Assembly: GCA_963970005.1 (NCBI GenBank)
Contig: CAXAMN010025250.1
Span: 1,479,455 to 1,543,454, forward strand
Direction of reading: 5' to 3'
Origin: Durusdinium trenchii
Taxonomy: Eukaryota; Sar; Dinophyceae; Suessiales; Symbiodiniaceae
DNA: 64,000 nucleotides
A program made the translations under genes and the position numbers. The notes under the pieces are model-generated. The model searched no databases. It was given only the letters and a program-made list of their open reading frames with translations, and was not told the DNA's origin. Shown in pieces: positions 10,813 to 21,211 of this stretch. Positions within the stretch are counted from its first letter, which is position 1; each line of letters begins with the position of its first letter.

Positions 10813-10920
10813 GCGCGCGCAGCTCGCCTGGCCGCTGCGCAGCGGAGGTTCCCGGCTGAGCATTCGGCGATCCTGTGTGCGGTGGCCCATGGTCGAATGG
10901 GTGCGGATGGGATCCGTTGA
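10813..10920 (+). CDS. terminal exon, Ala/Arg-rich hypothetical
   Basis: Acceptor CTGCCCCCCAG at 10812 opens in phase 0 and reads 35 residues to TGA: ARAARLAAAQRRFPAEHSAI then LCAVAHGRMGADGIR. Third positions are strongly GC. There is no ATG, so simple ORF finding misses it. It is followed at 10942 by a stray 21-mer repeat copy (TAGCGATGGCCTCCAACCTA). Confidence 0.55.
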   Translation, partial: ARAARLAAAQRRFPAEHSAILCAVAHGRMGADGIR

Positions 10921-11196
10921 GGGAACAGATTTGAAGGGATGAATAGCGATGGCCTCCAACCTACAGGAAATGATTTGATCCATGGTTTGGTGTTGATGAC
11001 AAAGGTGAGGCACCAGCGACACTGCTAACTGCACAACAGCACGTGATGTAAGGTGGGAAGCCCGGCAGCCACATAGACAGCTATGCACAGCCTCCAACCG
11101 AGGCCAAGTAGGCAGCAATGTAATTTTGGCAGCCAGGCAAGCTCAAAGCTGTAGAAGGTTCTTGGATTACAACTGACAGCCTTCTAGCAACCTGTT

Positions 11197-11559
11197 GTGT
11201 GTGGAGTGGTGAAGTGGTGGAGCAGTGGTTCCTTGCTCGGCTCCTTTGTGGCACACCGTGTAAGCAATTGGCTCCTTAGTCACTTAGTCATCTCGGTCCA
11301 TGACATGATGGAAATTGTGCATTCTGAGGGCCGGGCCTTAGAACCTACGTGGCTCTGTGAGACAAGGCAACTCCTGGACCATGTTGCCACTTCGGCACGG
11401 GCTCAATGTGCCCCAGTGTGTGGATCGCCTGCGTGCCTAAGAGTGCACCCTCAATCATTGCCTCCCGCCTTGCAGGCCGTCCTGAGGCGCTGTCTCTCCA
11501 AGTTCCACCCTTTTGCTCCTGCTTCCATGTGTATTACTGGCCTCCATCCACCTCATTGA
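11197..11559 (+). CDS. hypothetical ORF with terminal exon
   Basis: A 120-codon frame to TGA. The middle reads MMEIVHSEGRALEPTWLCET. A good acceptor (CCCGCCTTGCAG, 11475) lies in frame before AVLRRCLSKFHPFAPASM, so the last 27 codons may be a separate terminal exon. Family unknown. Confidence 0.45.
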   Translation: MCGVVKWWSSGSLLGSFVAHRVSNWLLSHLVISVHDMMEIVHSEGRALEPTWLCETRQLLDHVATSARAQCAPVCGSPACLRVHPQSLPPALQAVLRRCLSKFHPFAPASMCITGLHPPH

Positions 11560-11783
11560 TCCTTGGCATCGACCGCAAAGTCATTGAGACTATGCTGAAG
11601 CAACTGGAGGCCCGTAATTAAGAATCATGTCTTGCAAAAGGAGCGGGACATCATCTTTGGTGCGTATGAATCAGGCTGACGCTGAAGGTGCTGAAAGCTA
11701 CTTTTGAGACAAGAGATATCTCAGATCTCTGTAGACCGCTGTCCGCGGCAAACCGCAACATTAACATCTTGTGCTGAGCCGTT

Positions 11784-12074
11784 TTGAAACCTTCCTTGGC
11801 TGTTCTTCGTGCACGAATGGACCCCTCTTGCCCAAAACGGCCAACCAACCGCAAAGTTGTTTTCCACACGGAGTCAGCCAGAGCCTACAAATTGAAACTG
11901 CCAGGTGTGGTGCATGACCTTTGTTGTCCACCAAAAGAAGCGGGTGGTCCACCCAGCAAGTTGACCGTTGCTGCAAAATTAATGCATCAAGGAGCGTCTG
12001 GCAAAATTCGAGCTACCCAAAATATGAGTATTGGTGCCGGGCTGAGGACAAGTGGGCACGCACAGGGGCTTTGA
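11784..12074 (+). pseudogene. possible decayed coding segment
   Basis: A 96-codon frame with KVVFHTESARAYKLKLPG and GPPSKLTVAAKLMHQGASG looks protein-like but has no splice-site support. The antisense frame (11651-11976) is equally open. I considered a transposase relic but see no catalytic motif. Confidence 0.25.
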
Positions 12075-12717
12075 TGTGTGCCTACGCTGCACCTTGACTT
12101 GCTTGGCCCTGCCGCAACACAAAATCAAAGTCCAGACTCTGTACCTGCGTCATGCTCGCTCTCTCCGGTCCTTTGTCAACGTGTCCTCCACAACGGGTTA
12201 CCAGCATTTGCCTACTCCTTGCTCACGAATAAATCCAATGCGTGTTTTTTTTTCTGGAATGCTCTTCCAGCCCACAGTGCATTGGAATATGTTTCCTTCA
12301 TTGTACTTTTGGAGCGACCTGTCGACGCACAGAGAGGAAGAGGAAGGCCTGGTCTCTCCAGAGAGATAGAGAGGAAGAGGATTCCTGCCTGGTCTCCACT
12401 GGCTAAAGAAACAACATATTCCTACACTTGGACATGTGTTCCACCATCCACTGGAGACCACCCATGCAGAGTGCTGGTTTCCACCACTGTTTCGGGTTGA
12501 ACCACAAACCGGGAATCGTTGGTGGTTGGTGGCCATTTTGGGGTTTCTTCACTTCCAATCCTCCTTCCGTCAGACGAAGGAACCAAGATTCAGGTTTTGG
12601 TGACTCAACAGAAGTCGTATCTAGTCACTGATTTGACTCGTGAAACGTTTTTTTTTTCTATCCATTATTCATATCTTCTAATATCTTCTACATTCGTCCA
12701 CTATTTCATCCGATAAG

Positions 12718-12898
12718 TTTTCCCTCCGCCCATCCTGGATGAACCCTTGGATCGGTCAATCAAAGAGGTGTGTTTCGGGCCCCCTTTGACCTCAGGGACT
12801 TGGGCTGCCATGGCTACCGGCATCTTCTTGCTGCTGGCGGCGGGCATGGCAGGTTTCGAGGCCTCTAAGCAGCTGGGCAGTTGGGTTATCAAAAAGAT
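12718..12898 (+). CDS. internal exon with one membrane helix
   Basis: A very long pyrimidine tract (12645-12712) precedes an AAG acceptor at 12717. The frame reads FPPPILDEPLDRSIKEV, then MATGIFLLLAAGMAGF (helix) and EASKQLGSW. A donor is possible at TGG|GTTATC. Third positions are GC-rich through the helix. It could be part of a plastid or endomembrane protein, but no family is recognised. Confidence 0.52.
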
Positions 12899-13198
12899 AA
12901 CGCCAAACATGTGGTTGTGTTGTGTTTTTTTTGTGTTTGTTTCTTGTTGCATGCATGTGTTGATTTTGGAAATTGGACATTGTGTTTTTTTCCCAACGTG
13001 TTCACGAGTCCAAACTCCCCCAACTTGACGTTGATTGGGTCTCGGGTTCCCGGCCACCTTTTTGGAGTTGTCCCAAGAAAGTTCCAACTTCCAACATCGT
13101 GAGGGGGTTCTTCGCCGGTCTGTGGACAAGCGGGCTACGTGTCGCCTAGTCCGGTTCCACCTGAAGTTATCTATAAAACCTTAAACTAATAGCAAACA

Positions 13199-13265
13199 TT
13201 GTTACTACTAGTAAGGCACCTGTTACTACTAGCGTGGCACTTGTTACTAGTAGCTTCTTGTTTCT
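13199..13265. repeat. 21-mer family array (TTACTACTAGTAAGGCACC type)
   Basis: Three degenerate copies of GTTACTACTAG-(T/C)-GGCAC-TT. They have the same CTACTAG core and about 21-base spacing as the arrays elsewhere in the window. Confidence 0.65.
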
Positions 13266-13459
13266 ACTCAAACCTATGCCGACCCCTGGAAACGAACAAA
13301 CGGTTCCTGTACAAGTTTTGTTCCCTTCACATTCGGTCCAAAGCCTCGACAGACCCCTCCGGATTCGGGTTCGATCCCTCTAAACAATTCCAGGGTCTTT
13401 GAAGACTTTACGACTGAAGTGTTGAGGGCGCCGAAGGACTCCAATCCCTGCGATTAAAA

Positions 13460-14630
13460 TCATCTCAGCTCGATTGCCTCGATCAGGCCGAGGTGGCAAC
13501 TCAATCGGGGCATTTGTCGGGAGGCTGAAGTGAAGTGTGGAGATCAAAGAATCCAGCTTTAGAGGGTTCTCCCATTTGGCACACCCAATCTGTGGCACCT
13601 CCAGTCCTGGTTTTGCTTAAGCTGATGGTTTTTTCCCCCATGAGTAAATCCTCTTCTGGTGAATATTTGTATGTTTCTAGGTTTCAGGTTTCTTAAGCAA
13701 ATCCAAGCAAATATAGTGGTACACGAACATGGCTGATGGGAGCAAATTTCTCCTATACGGACTGCCGTGACCGCTGTTGATTGTTGATAGATGTTGAAGA
13801 AAAAACATTTGACAGAAACACCTACAAGAACTGTGGAAGTTGTCTCATGTGGTGGACGATTTCTTCCTTGATACCCACCAAGACAAACAACTTATACAAA
13901 CATGATGTGTGGATATGACATGGCCAGCTTGATTAAGCATGGATCATCACGACAGGTACCAACCCTCGACTGACCAATGCAAGTTGTTTCTAACCAGAAC
14001 TCAAGTCTGAAAAGAACAACATGTCGCCATTTGGCAGTTGGAAATATCGTGAACATGTCGCCATTTGACATCTCCATGCCGCCAGACCACGGATGCCAGA
14101 CTTCTCACCATGCCAAGCAAGGACACCTCCCTTGCCCAAAGCGTCAATGTATATCAATTTAGCGCTTTAGTATATAAAGTGTGTTTCTTTCTTTATATCT
14201 TATTTAGTTTATGTCATTATATATTTGTTTTAAGTTCAATTCTGTATTTTAGTTTTTCTATGTGTTCCTTTTTCATCATTCAACTTATTATATGTATACC
14301 TATATAAAGAGAGAGAGAGAGAGAGAGAACTGCATTCTTTGCTAAAGATGCCAGGAATTGAGTGTGCCTAATATAGCAGTCCCATAATTGAGAGAGCAAG
14401 ACACAATGTCCTGCATTTGTTCAATCACCGAAAACATCCTGTACTTTTTTGTTCCAGGTAAAGACGGCTTCGAAAGCCTTCGGTTCACTCAAGCTCATCA
14501 TGATTGAATTACACCTAATCTTCATTTGTTCCCCAGCCACTTCAGTGATTGACTGGTTAAAGAAATTCAACGGTCAAGAGGGCTGACAGATAAGCAATGA
14601 TTCTACAGTAACGCATTTCCAACCTGGAAG
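13460..14630. other. no convincing gene
   Basis: AT-rich stretch with only short frames. AACATGTCGCCATTTG is directly repeated at 14019 and 14053. There is a (GA)n run at 14305-14328. Confidence 0.5.
14304..14328. repeat. GA microsatellite
   Basis: About eleven GA units. Confidence 0.85.
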
Positions 14631-14987
14631 GTGAGATCAAAAGCTGAAGCACTGGTATCCCATCAACTCCCGAACTGTGTCATGTCAGGAGTGAGACAAC
14701 TTTGGAATATCTCACTGGAACTTGGCATTCTGAAGCATAAGGCTTCGCAATGCTATGAGGCAACTTATAAAGACATATTCAATCGACATCTACATCTGGC
14801 CCGGTCGACCGTTCGCTCGGAACCCCCGGCATCGGTCGCTCCGAGGCTGGCAGTGTTGGCGCCACTCTTCGGGGTCTTGGTCGCTGCGCAGGTCGCTGCG
14901 CCAGCTCTTCGGAGTCGTCCGGGTGCGGAGTTGTGCACGTCTGGCAGAGCGGACGGGTGGTCTTGGTGGATCAAACTAAGGATGTGA
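14631..14987 (+). CDS. hypothetical ORF with hydrophobic segment
   Basis: A 118-codon frame to TGA. Its 3' half (14800-14950) is GC-rich at third positions and reads RLAVLAPLFGVLVAAQVAAP, a membrane-like segment, then ALRSRPGAELCTSGRADG. GTCGCTGCGCA/CC is duplicated inside. The real exon probably begins near 14800. Confidence 0.4.
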   Translation: MRSKAEALVSHQLPNCVMSGVRQLWNISLELGILKHKASQCYEATYKDIFNRHLHLARSTVRSEPPASVAPRLAVLAPLFGVLVAAQVAAPALRSRPGAELCTSGRADGWSWWIKLRM

Positions 14988-15098
14988 TCAAACCATGCAG
15001 ATGAATCTGACGTTCACTTGTTTCTTTACATGTATACCATATAGAGGATCCAACAATTTCCTAGGGGCGCGTTCCTGAGGCGAACAATCGCTTGGAAT

Positions 15099-15683
15099 TT
15101 GGGTTTGTCCCTTGGTTTGCACCACCCTCCTCGAGTGTTCCGTGACGTTGTCTTACAGGTGCGCCACTACAGCAACAGACTTCACGAGGGCGAAGACAGT
15201 CGACCAGTCACAGACCTGACACGGCCCTGCGAAAGCCTTGTCCTTTCGGAGGTGATGACTGGGATGGTGATGTCTGAGCTGTCCATGCCAGGAGGCCTGC
15301 AGATCAGACAGGGGCCTGAGATGGATGAAGCCCCCCAAAACATATCCAACAGCTTTGGCTTTGGCAAAAATCAGGTCACCTCGTCCTTGGCTTTGGCAAG
15401 GCCTTGGCCCACAGCCAAAGCTTCATTTGTTTCGATTCTACTGACCTTCAGAGCGACACCACCCTTTTGGGCTCCAAGACTGGGCTTCGAAGCTTCGGGA
15501 GGAGGTGTTCGATCGAACCCCAGCGGAGGGTTCGTTCCGTCGGGGGGTTCCGGGTCAAAACTGGGATCTCAGACCCTAGTAGGTGGACTTCCCTCATACA
15601 GATCCCCAGTCATAGTCACGAAAAAATCCGACTTAAGAAGGTATTGGGAACAGTGCCACTATCTATTTTGGCGACCACTATAG
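15099..15683 (+). CDS. hypothetical ORF with likely exon 15159-15374
   Basis: A 194-codon open frame. Within it the acceptor TCTTACAG at 15158 precedes VRHYSNRLHEGEDSRPVTDL, then ESLVLSEVMTGMVMSEL and a donor-like CAG|GTCACC at 15375. Downstream the composition becomes Gly/Ser-rich and repeat-like (GGGTTCGTTCCG). I take 15159-15374 as the coding core. Unknown family. Confidence 0.45.
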   Translation: MGLSLGLHHPPRVFRDVVLQVRHYSNRLHEGEDSRPVTDLTRPCESLVLSEVMTGMVMSELSMPGGLQIRQGPEMDEAPQNISNSFGFGKNQVTSSLALARPWPTAKASFVSILLTFRATPPFWAPRLGFEASGGGVRSNPSGGFVPSGGSGSKLGSQTLVGGLPSYRSPVIVTKKSDLRRYWEQCHYLFWRPL

Positions 15684-15763
15684 ACTATAGTCATCTATAG
15701 TCTATTCTGTTCAGTTCATTTTAAATGGAACAAAAGAGAGGGTGTGCTCCCGAGAGCACACCC
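15680..15763. repeat. two adjacent perfect hairpins
   Basis: ATAGACTATAG-TCAT-CTATAGTCTAT (15680-15705) and GGGTGTGCTC-CCGA-GAGCACACCC (15740-15763) are perfect inverted repeats with 4-base loops. Confidence 0.8.
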
Positions 15764-16590
15764 TAGCTCAAAATCTATCAAACACACTCTAAATACCACG
15801 CGCAATTTTAACAATCACTGCTTTGAAACCTGGGCGAAACACATATTTTCCAAATTTCTATGTGCAATGTGAATGTCTAAAATCAATGCTTTGAACCTCA
15901 GCAACTTCACCTTGATCCCAAAGGACCTTCCTATTGCTCTCATAGATTTTACATGTTATGATTGATTTTGTCTATTCGTCCATCTATCATTTAATTTCTT
16001 TGATGTCCATTTTTCATAGGCAAAAAGCAATAGCACAGATTTGATTGCTGTATGAAATTGCCTTTGGCTGGCATCTTGTCCAAACCAAGAGAAACATGAA
16101 AAGACAAGAACATATATATATATATGCTGTATCGCTTTGCAATGACATAGAAATCAATCAAACTTCTTGTGCCTAGTCTAGCTCCTTACCTGCTTAGAAA
16201 GAGCTAGGCCAAACAAAGCAACTTGATCAAGAACATTGCCTTGTGAAGATTGAGGCAGCCTTCCTTTTTCGTGCTCAATATTATTAAGGCACTTTTTTGA
16301 AGATGTAGAACACCTTAAGCAAAACAGATACCTACTGGAGCAATGGGAACACTTATTGAGACGGGAGACTAGAAGAGCTACTTTGTTGCCTGGATGGAGG
16401 TTGATTGATGCTGTTGTAACATTAGCTTCTTTAGGAATGCATTCCCTTCATTGAATCTTAATGGTCCTAACATCCTTGTGAAGGTTGAGGCAGTTTCCTT
16501 GTGGTGCTCAACTTTAATTTAAATGAATTTGTGCATATAGAAAACGTTAAGCAAGACATACATAACCCTAGTGAATTTTGAGACAGCGCC
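15764..16590. other. AT-rich intergenic DNA with diverged direct repeat
   Basis: No supported frames. CCTTGTGAAGATTGAGGCAG at 16239 recurs as CCTTGTGAAGGTTGAGGCAG at 16474. The similarity continues about 90 bases through GTGCTCAA and TTAAGCAA. Confidence 0.55.
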
Positions 16591-16855
16591 TCACAAAAAC
16601 CTAGGTCTTGAGCTATTGTACTGCTTCAATTGTTCAGACTAGTCCGGCAAAGATTCAGAGGGACTACAAAAAAGCATTTAAACAAAACAACAATGTGTGA
16701 GACAAAATGAGGGAAACAAACACAAACACATCCAAATCCTATAGTACCGTCATTTTGCCTCAAACATGTTTCCGCTTTTTTTGTGTTCCCTCCAAACCTT
16801 TGTCGACCTAGTCTGAACAATTGAAGCAAAGCAGCTCAAAACCCAGGTTTTGGTG
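16591..16855. mobile_element. long foldback (snap-back) element, about 265 bp
   Basis: The left arm from 16591 (TCACAAAAACCTAGGTCTTG, through CTTCAATTGTTCAGACTAG, to CAAAATGAGGG near 16714) is the diverged reverse complement of the right arm (16745-16855, through CTAGTCTGAACAATTGAAG to CAGGTTTTGGTGA). The arms are about 110-120 bases with a loop of about 30. No ORF, so a non-autonomous element or hairpin-RNA source. Confidence 0.7.
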
Positions 16856-16896
16856 ATGTTTCAGCCCAAAGCTACTGTAAAACACAGAGAAACATT

Positions 16897-17112
16897 TTGT
16901 ACATATTCTGCAAGAGAAACATCTCTCAGGAACAAAGGAACGGGTGGAAACCTGGTTTCCACCATCCCTCGTCTTCCGTCTTGGGACGGATCGTGCGCAC
17001 GACCAGACCCATTGTTCGATGCGATGAGCGGTTTTACATGGTCAGACACCATGTCCCACTGAGGACAGCAGCTTCGTTTTGCCTTCGTTTTGCCTTGAAA
17101 ACAAATGAGTGA
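16897..17112 (+). CDS. hypothetical ORF
   Basis: A 71-codon frame to TGA with VLGRIVRTTRPIVRCDERFY and GC-rich third positions. The neighbouring frame (SWDGSCARPDPLFDAMSG) is also open, so the choice is uncertain. Confidence 0.38.
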   Translation: MYIFCKRNISQEQRNGWKPGFHHPSSSVLGRIVRTTRPIVRCDERFYMVRHHVPLRTAASFCLRFALKTNE

Positions 17113-17218
17113 AACGACGTTGCGTCCAAAAGGTGTCCAACACTCGTGTCACAGAGATCTTGAGCCTCATGGCCTGTGGAACAAAGGCACCAGTGTTACT
17201 CAGTGTTTTAGAACGTTT

Positions 17219-17262
17219 GGCTTCAACTAGTAGCGAGGCACCTTGCTACTCAGTGAGGACAC
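17219..17262. repeat. 21-mer family fragment
   Basis: CAACTAGTAGCGAGGCACCTTGCTACTCAGT, a degenerate pair of units. Confidence 0.55.
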
Positions 17263-17603
17263 GGAGTTTTGTTTCATGTTTCACCTGTTTGCGCGTAGGT
17301 GTCATGTTCCACCAAGAACAATCTTCCTTTCAGGGTCATGTTCCACCTCCATTATTTTAGGGGGTGTCTTCCCCAGAAAGGGATTGACCCATATATCTTG
17401 GGTTTGTCCTATTACCTGCAACAGTCAGTAAACAATTATCACTATTTTTGAACAACGCCTGCAACCCAACAATCATCGTGACACTGTTACTGGTAATAGA
17501 ATAGACCCAAATAGACCCGAAATATGAACTATCTGATATCTTCCATATGCTTCCGTGATTGTTTCACAGCGCTACCTGCGCGCGCTCTTTTTTTTTTCGG
17601 CAG

Positions 17604-18066
17604 GTAGCGAGCTATTTCGCTCACAGGACATCGTGGAGCAGGGCCTAGGAGGTGAGAGCCCTGGGTGTGCGGTTGTTTTTGGGAAGAACGAGTCCCGGTA
17701 TGAAGAGCTGATGTGATTGGAAAGACACTCCGACCGGTTTGTGTAGAGTCCAGAGGAACAAAACACTCCATGACGTCTACAATTTAAGAGAGGTCTGTTG
17801 CTTTATCTGTCGTTTTTTCTACACATGGCGCCAAGTGGAAGGCCCTGTTTGAGGAGTTTCATCATTTTCTGACCAATTTTGATATTGAGCATTCAGGTTT
17901 ACGATTTCTATAACTATTCGATCATACTCATGATTCGATGTTGGGACTCTTTGAGCTGCGAAAGACCACCCCGGTTCCCCGCGCGGGAGCTACGTGTTTC
18001 GTCCGCCCAGGCCTTTTGGAGGAACTGCGCTCCAAGAAGCAGTACGTGGCGGAGCCCAGTGCTTGA
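17604..18066 (+). CDS. two terminal exons of a hypothetical protein
   Basis: A T-rich tract and CGGCAG acceptor at 17603 open a 48-base exon, SELFRSQDIVEQGLG, ending at the consensus donor GTGAGA (17652). The acceptor CGCCCAG at 18010 continues in the matching phase as LLEELRSKKQYVAEPSA to TGA (18064-18066). Both pieces are charged and helix-like, and together they read as one continuous helix. The intron is 359 bases. Consensus sites and matched phase make this one of the better-supported small gene ends here; upstream exons not found. Confidence 0.62.
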
Positions 18067-18732
18067 TGCGGCCGACGCTTTCATTGAGAGTCAGCGGAGA
18101 AGAATGGCTGTGACGGGAATCAAAGACCTCCCTACAGCATATAATTTCTTTCAAAAGGACAGAAGAGGACTGCAATTTTCCCAACAACTCCAGCTGCAAC
18201 TCCTTATCTTGGCGCTTTCCTTTGGTGTCTAAATACACTTTCAATCGTTTGAACACACACAATACAGCCTCAAAGGCTGTGCTCAAGAAAGCCAGCGTGG
18301 AATTCCGCGTGCCATAACAGTATAAATAAATTGATTGATCATATCTTTGGGGGCCTCCCTTTTAGTCCAAGAGTCAACCACTGCTAACGCCCCGATTCAT
18401 TTACTCCCGTTGATCCTTTTTGTTTTCAGGGAGGACCCCCACTTCAGCTATGGCGTGTTCCGTGGTTGAAAACATCGCGTGCCGAGTCCTTGGATTAGTC
18501 AAGATGCAACTGGCAATCCGAAGTATGGAAGCTGCATGAGGGATGATGGTGGAGTTTGCCCTTGTGACTGATAGCCAGTGCTTTGTCTACTTTCACATCC
18601 AGAAGTTTCAGGGGCGAATTCGATGACATCCACCCTCCCACCGCACCGTGACACTGCACAGCTAAGATAAGCAAGTGGAGCTAAGACTGCACGCTCTGTA
18701 CTCTTTAAAGGCATGTAGAACCTGGGATAGCA

Positions 18733-19060
18733 TCACTTAGATACACTCAGACTATAACAATCTCTCATCGATTCGCCAAGATTTTGATTAAGGTGACAGC
18801 AGAAACTTGCAGATCGAGTTTGGCTCACAGCTCCAGGGTGAGCCTCGGTGAGCCCCTGACCTGTTTGGGGATACCAAGTGAATTTGCTGGAGAAAGTTAG
18901 CTTAATAAAATCCGTGGGAACCCACCTGTGAGTGTCCAGTTCTTGGGCTGTGATTTCACCGTACTTCACCTGGGCGCTCCAAGATTTCAGAAGCATTGAT
19001 GCCCCTTTTTCTGGCATGCTGTCTTTCGTCCTGGAGTGTGGCGAGGTTTCACCTTGTTTG
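18733..19060 (-). CDS. minus-strand exon-like ORF
   Basis: The minus frame reads KDSMPEKGASMLLKSWSAQV then KYGEITAQELDTHR and meets CACAG|GTGGG, a possible donor near 18935. Read through it continues to TAG at 18733. The plus strand also has an open frame (SLDDLFRYEETPRNGEQAD) overlapping its 5' end, so strand is uncertain. Confidence 0.35.
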
Positions 19061-19249
19061 CATCAGTAGGTCACTGGATGATTTGTTCCGCTACGAGGAG
19101 ACCCCAAGAAATGGAGAGCAGGCAGACACATCTTCCAACCACATGCAAGTGTCAAAAAGGACTCCAAAACATGAACACTGCATATTATACTCAACCCTTG
19201 ATCTTTCCTGCCAATCATCCGCAATCTCTATCTCTAATTTCGACTTTCT

Positions 19250-19434
19250 CCGAACTAACATTCTTTTCGACTGAACCAAGTGAAGAAGAAGCGTCGAAAC
19301 AGTCCAACATGGAGCCGCGTTGTAGCGGCCGGCGGAACGAGAGCCACTCCGTGTCTTGGAATCCACGGCGGGTAGACGAGCGAGACGAGCTAGGGAAGGG
19401 GGGGTTCAGAAAGGGAGGGGAAGGTGGGTGATTC
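19250..19434 (+). CDS. exon-like ORF, polar
   Basis: The frame reads EPSEEEASKQSNMEPRCSGR, then RNESHSVSWNPRRVDERDEL, to TAG. Polar and disordered-looking. GGCGG|GTAGAC at 19370 could be a donor. Confidence 0.38.
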
Positions 19435-19654
19435 TCGTGACATCTGAATGTTTTTTAGCTTTGTCTGGTGACAAAATGACAGAACCAACATGTGGAAGGC
19501 ACAAACATAAGACACATGCGGGCTTTTTTTTAGTGCGACATGTGCGTTTGACATGCATGGTCCGCTGGTTCCTAGTTACTTGGTAAGAACATGAAGTCTA
19601 CAGACGTTCATGTTCCACAGGTCTTTCACACACGAACGGAGCAAGGAAGCTACG

Positions 19655-19738
19655 TTTGTAGCTCCTGGCACTACTAGTAGCAAGAAGCTACTGTAGTAGG
19701 AACAAAGGGCATCGTTACGAACGGAGCTACTAGTCCAT
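19655..19738. repeat. 21-mer family array
   Basis: Units such as GCTCCTGGCACTACTAGTAG and GCAAGAAGCTACTGTAGTAG alternate with AACAAAGGGCATCGTTACGA. All share the CTACTAG core and CATC end. Confidence 0.7.
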
Positions 19739-19802
19739 GTCATTTCAAGGTTTCTCACGTTGTCCTTGCACAATCTCAATCATGGTTTTCCGGTCTTCGC
19801 AG

Positions 19803-19890
19803 ATCGGTTGAGGCGTTCGGGACGCACAAAGGACGCTATGTGGATCTTGAAACGTTGGAACGCACTCTTTTCCAGTGCATCTACAATTGA
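19803..19890 (+). CDS. terminal exon, hypothetical
   Basis: Acceptor CCGGTCTTCGCAG at 19802 opens with one base, then SVEAFGTHKGRYVDLETLER and TLFQCIYN to TGA. Composition is helical and protein-like. Immediately downstream (19981-20022) a 20-base unit GGGTAGGGACCGCCGTTCAC is nearly duplicated. Confidence 0.52.
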
Positions 19891-20022
19891 CAGCTTTGAG
19901 CATCTTCATGCCAGTTCCCAAAAGAATTCACGGTATGATGTTGTTCTCCTGTTCCTCAGCGCCCATGTTTCACGGTTATCTCACGGGGTAGAGACCATCG
20001 TTCACGGGTAGGGACCGCCGTT

Positions 20023-20560
20023 CACGTTTGTTTCAAGGTATCTGTTTTACTAAATGCTGTCGGTGCAGCATTCTGACCTTTTCTGTTCATTGTGTTCCAT
20101 TAGGATGCCTTCCCCCATGCGCTCTACTTGTGATCTTCCCAACCATGGAACATCTTGCAGTGCACAGATTCCAGCAACTTTGCGGAACATGGTCAAATAA
20201 TTAAAATAAGATAAATCAAGTTCATGGATGTCTTACCAATTCGCAAAAAAAACAATCACGTCAGCATTAAAGTCCTTGACAAAACCTCGAGAACCCCAAT
20301 GATCAAGGGAATGGAGTCGTTTTTCTAGAAGGTTCCAGTAACCAGCGTCGTTGACTCACTGGGGTTGTTGCGAAAGAAGCATTGGGTAAAGATGAGAGAA
20401 GCTCATGAACACATCGGTCAGTGCACATTCAGAATGATCACAGCTTAGCCAGCTGAGCCAACTATCAGGGAGGTTGAACACGAGAAGCCTCCTCTTGCCT
20501 CAACATGCACAGGAGTTTTTTTGCTTGTACCTCTACTCTAGTTAGGCGACTTAGAAGTAT
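20023..20560. other. no gene seen
   Basis: No open frame with splice support on either strand and no strong repeat. Confidence 0.45.
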
Positions 20561-20562
20561 AC

Positions 20563-20830
20563 TTACGCTACTATCACCACAAGTAGCATAAGTAGCAAGT
20601 TGAGTCTTCCACGGTTGGATGATTTCTGTGAGCATATGTCACATACACCAAGGGTTGTCATGTCCTCTCCAAAGTCATTACCGCCGAAGGCCCGCTCCGC
20701 CCTTGCGTTGTGACTCCGCAAGCTTTGAAGGAAGCTGGCTTTGGTGCTGTTCATTTGAGGAAATGCATCCTTAGAGCCTTAGATGTGATGAAAACTCATG
20801 CACATACTGCTCTCCCAGATTGGTGCATGT
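20563..20830. CDS. open on both strands; probable exon, strand undecided
   Basis: Minus: ATG at 20754 reads STKASFLQSLRSHNARAERA and DFGEDMTTLGVCDICSQK. Plus: a frame without ATG reads VTYTKGCHVLSKVITAEGPL, then ALKEAGFGAVHLRKCILRAL, to TGA at 20829. Both have coding-like composition; only transcript data can choose. Confidence 0.32.
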
Positions 20831-20893
20831 GAAGATTCGCTTGTAACAGATACGTCAGACAATTGGGTCCTGAACGACGGATGTTGAGGACAT

Positions 20894-21211
20894 TTGGCTC
20901 TACACCTTCCTAGCAGCTGTGGAGGTATTTTGTGTCTATGTGTGTTCTCACATGGATTTTTTTCTTTCCCCCCCCTCCATTTCGTTATCCTTGAAGTGAT
21001 CCCCCTCCGTTTGAGGCTGGGTGTCAGGAGTTGTCCCGGTGTTGTCCGCAAGAGTCGGGCGAAGTTGTCAGCATCACATGGAGGGGAACCACCTAAGGTG
21101 AAAGGCCTCATCCAGAGCGACATCAGTCAGATCAGCTGCTCCTCCCCCGCCAGGAGCGTCATTTTTTGGCGGCGTGGGCCTGGGGAAGGGATGAGAGAAG
21201 CGATCTATTAA
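20894..21211 (+). CDS. hypothetical ORF, coding core from about 20980
   Basis: From 20990 the frame is G-rich at first positions: VIPLRLRLGVRSCPGVVRKS, GGEPPKVKGLIQSDISQISC, then SPARSVIFWRRGPGEGMREA to TAA. The 5' part (poly-F/P from TTTCTTTCCCCCCC) looks like a pyrimidine tract of an acceptor. Confidence 0.48.
   Translation: MALHLPSSCGGILCLCVFSHGFFSFPPLHFVILEVIPLRLRLGVRSCPGVVRKSRAKLSASHGGEPPKVKGLIQSDISQISCSSPARSVIFWRRGPGEGMREAIY

Noticed and set aside
11650..12074. Transposase relic (ISXO2-like or similar)
   Set aside because: Protein-like sequence but no catalytic triad or zinc-binding motif that I can identify.
13360..13385. tRNA T-arm-like GGTTCGATCCC
   Set aside because: No matching anticodon arm, D arm or acceptor stem around it.
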